Shown piece by piece: positions 62,797-64,000 of a DNA stretch of 64,000 nucleotides. The notes below the pieces were generated by a model. That model saw nothing but the letters and a program-made list of their open reading frames with translations. It ran no database searches and had not been told where the DNA came from. The stretch spans positions 682,001 to 746,000 of the forward strand of contig NZ_JAULSA010000001.1 in NCBI RefSeq assembly GCF_030518235.1, in the 5' to 3' direction. This DNA is from Saccharibacillus sp. CPCC 101409. GTDB lineage: Bacteria > Bacillota > Bacilli > Paenibacillales > Paenibacillaceae. Within the stretch, counting starts at the first letter, position 1; every line of letters begins with the position of its first letter. The translations under genes and the position numbers were made by a program.

Positions 62797-64000
62797 ATGA
62801 ACCGAACTTCGGCGTTACGCCAATTGTCTTTTTACCTCTGTTCCGTCTTTTTTCTTCTTATTGTATGCGAAGCGGTCGAGCGGCTCTGGACGGACGGCTC
62901 CGGCAGCCGCTGGATTCCAGCCCTGGCCCTGCTGACCGGAAGCTTTTCGGTAACGGCGTGCATGACCGTGTATTTCCACGCCACCCCGCTGTTCGACCGC
63001 AGAATCGGAAGCTACAGCAAGCGGATGGTCAAGCTGATGGGAGCCGCCGGGCTGGTGGAGCTGCTGCATCTGCTGCTGGACTTTTTTTATTTTATTTCGC
63101 CGCCTCTGCTGGAACGGGACGTGCACGGCTGGCTGTTTGCGCTGGCGACTCTGGTGTATGCGATCGGGCTTCCCGTGCTGTTTACCCTCCCGAACCGGCC
63201 GAGCGTTGTGCCGGGGCGCATGCTGTATCTGGGAATTCCGCTCTCGGCCGCCGCGCTGGCGGGACTGCTTCTGGTGCTGCATCGCAGCCTGCCCGGCTTT
63301 GCCGCGGCGCGTCTCGATCTGATCCTGAACGGACTGGCGTTCCTGGCGGCGGTATCGGCTTTCGTTTATTTGTTTGTCCGCTACCGGCGCAGAGGCGCGC
63401 AGGCGCTGTGGATCGCGGCGCAGTCGCTCGGGCTGGCCGCCGCCGCCCAGGTACTGATTCTGCTGGCGGGCGACGGCGTGGGTTTTTACTTTCTGGGCGC
63501 TTCGGCGCTGCATGCTTTGTCGTACGGCATTCTGGTCGGGCACGGACTGCGGCTCGCCATCGCGGAACCGCTGCGCGAGCGGCGCGAAGCGGAAGAACGC
63601 ATCGAGTTTCTGGCGTATAACGACGATCTGACCGGACTGCCGAACCGCCGCAGCCTGCATACCCGGCTCAACTCGCGTTTCGAGCAGGCTTACTCCGGCA
63701 AAACGGCCCTTATGGTGCTGAATATCAACCGGTTCAAAACGATTAACGATTCGCTCGGTTACGAAGCGGGAGACCGTCTGCTCGGCATCGTGTCGGAACT
63801 GCTGCAAAGTCATGTGGAGAACCCCGAAGAAGTCTTCCGCACGGGCGGGGACGAATTTGCGGTCGTGCTGCCGGAAAGCGGCGGCGAAGAAGCGCTGAAG
63901 CGCGCCCATGCGCTGCTTGAAGAATTCGAGCGTCCGGTCAGCGTGGGCGGCATGGAGCACTATGTGGCGCTGTCGGCCGGCATCGCGGTGTATCCGGAAG
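62797..64000 (+). CDS. Membrane diguanylate cyclase (3' end outside window)
   Basis: About 400 residues are visible. Seven or so membrane helices occupy residues 8-245, resembling a 7TM-type sensor. After a short coiled-coil (EREAEERIEFL) comes a GGDEF domain with DDLTGLPNRRSL, the I-site region not clearly kept, and the intact active site RTGGDEFAVVL. The domain is still open at the window end, and an EAL domain may follow. It should make c-di-GMP from GTP. ATG 62797 is tentative: another in-frame ATG lies at 62761, and neither has a strong Shine-Dalgarno. Confidence 0.88.
   Translation, partial: MNRTSALRQLSFYLCSVFFLLIVCEAVERLWTDGSGSRWIPALALLTGSFSVTACMTVYFHATPLFDRRIGSYSKRMVKLMGAAGLVELLHLLLDFFYFISPPLLERDVHGWLFALATLVYAIGLPVLFTLPNRPSVVPGRMLYLGIPLSAAALAGLLLVLHRSLPGFAAARLDLILNGLAFLAAVSAFVYLFVRYRRRGAQALWIAAQSLGLAAAAQVLILLAGDGVGFYFLGASALHALSYGILVGHGLRLAIAEPLRERREAEERIEFLAYNDDLTGLPNRRSLHTRLNSRFEQAYSGKTALMVLNINRFKTINDSLGYEAGDRLLGIVSELLQSHVENPEEVFRTGGDEFAVVLPESGGEEALKRAHALLEEFERPVSVGGMEHYVALSAGIAVYPE

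Overview
The window looks like a chromosomal segment of a GC-rich member of the Paenibacillaceae; a Saccharibacillus- or Paenibacillus-like genome is my best guess. The grounds are strong Shine-Dalgarno sites of the GGAGG type, a Leu-type T-box in front of ilvBNC-leuA, an infC-rpmI-rplT operon whose infC starts with ATT, a PerR-box-like and a Fur-box-like site of Bacillus type, and many stem-plus-T-run terminators. I see no rRNA or tRNA gene, no CRISPR array, no prophage and no intact insertion sequence.

Layout. 1-1110: 3' part of a BCS1-like AAA ATPase. 1110-5271 (minus): a phosphonate-type ABC import operon (phnD, phnC, two phnE) ending in a P-loop kinase. 5700-10509 (plus): a cytoplasmic 2',3'-cyclic nucleotidase-like phosphatase, a frameshifted HAD phosphatase, a chemoreceptor, and a decayed tandem copy of that chemoreceptor. 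10623-12823 (minus): ApbE and a Gfo/Idh/MocA oxidoreductase. 13056-15549: an MBOAT plus SGNH pair for envelope O-acylation. 15598-18478: an SgrR-like regulator, with a TAG as its second codon, divergent from an EamA exporter. 18473-22201 (minus): four oligopeptide-type permeases in a B-C-B-C arrangement with no ATPase or binding protein. 22447-25411: a cyclodeaminase-like protein and two unknown proteins. 25795-31871: an RluA-like protein with a changed catalytic motif, RecQ, a remarkable mirror-symmetric repeat element, and the MnmM/MnmL (YtqB/YtqA) tRNA modification pair. 32217-37251: a small unknown protein, TrmB, a UgtP-like glycosyltransferase, a PAP2 phosphatase and a membrane GT2 glycosyltransferase. 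37299-38721: infC-rpmI-rplT with an attenuator leader. 39045-43745: a BMP-type nucleoside ABC importer. 43939-52065: the T-box-controlled branched-chain amino acid operon, with an aldo-keto reductase gene lying backwards between leuA and leuB. 52206-53421: a peroxiredoxin behind a PerR-like box and a small Cys-rich protein. 53667-59682: a MoxR ATPase followed by two tandem DUF58 plus DUF4129-like modules. 59878-62414 (minus): feoA-feoB and a FeoB-associated Cys-rich protein behind a Fur box. 62797-end: the start of a membrane diguanylate cyclase.

Most genes are housekeeping, with several nutrient-uptake units (phosphonate, nucleoside, ferrous iron, oligopeptide-like). The most unusual observations are the ~190-bp symmetric element at 29758-29948, an apparent set of genes with non-AUG starts (ATT, CTG) at ideal spacing from strong Shine-Dalgarno sites, the ATG-TAG start of the SgrR-like gene, the changed catalytic Asp in the RluA-like protein, the low-complexity insertion in MnmM, and the doubled DUF58/DUF4129 module. 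All calls come from reading the sequence; family names are from recall and no search was run.
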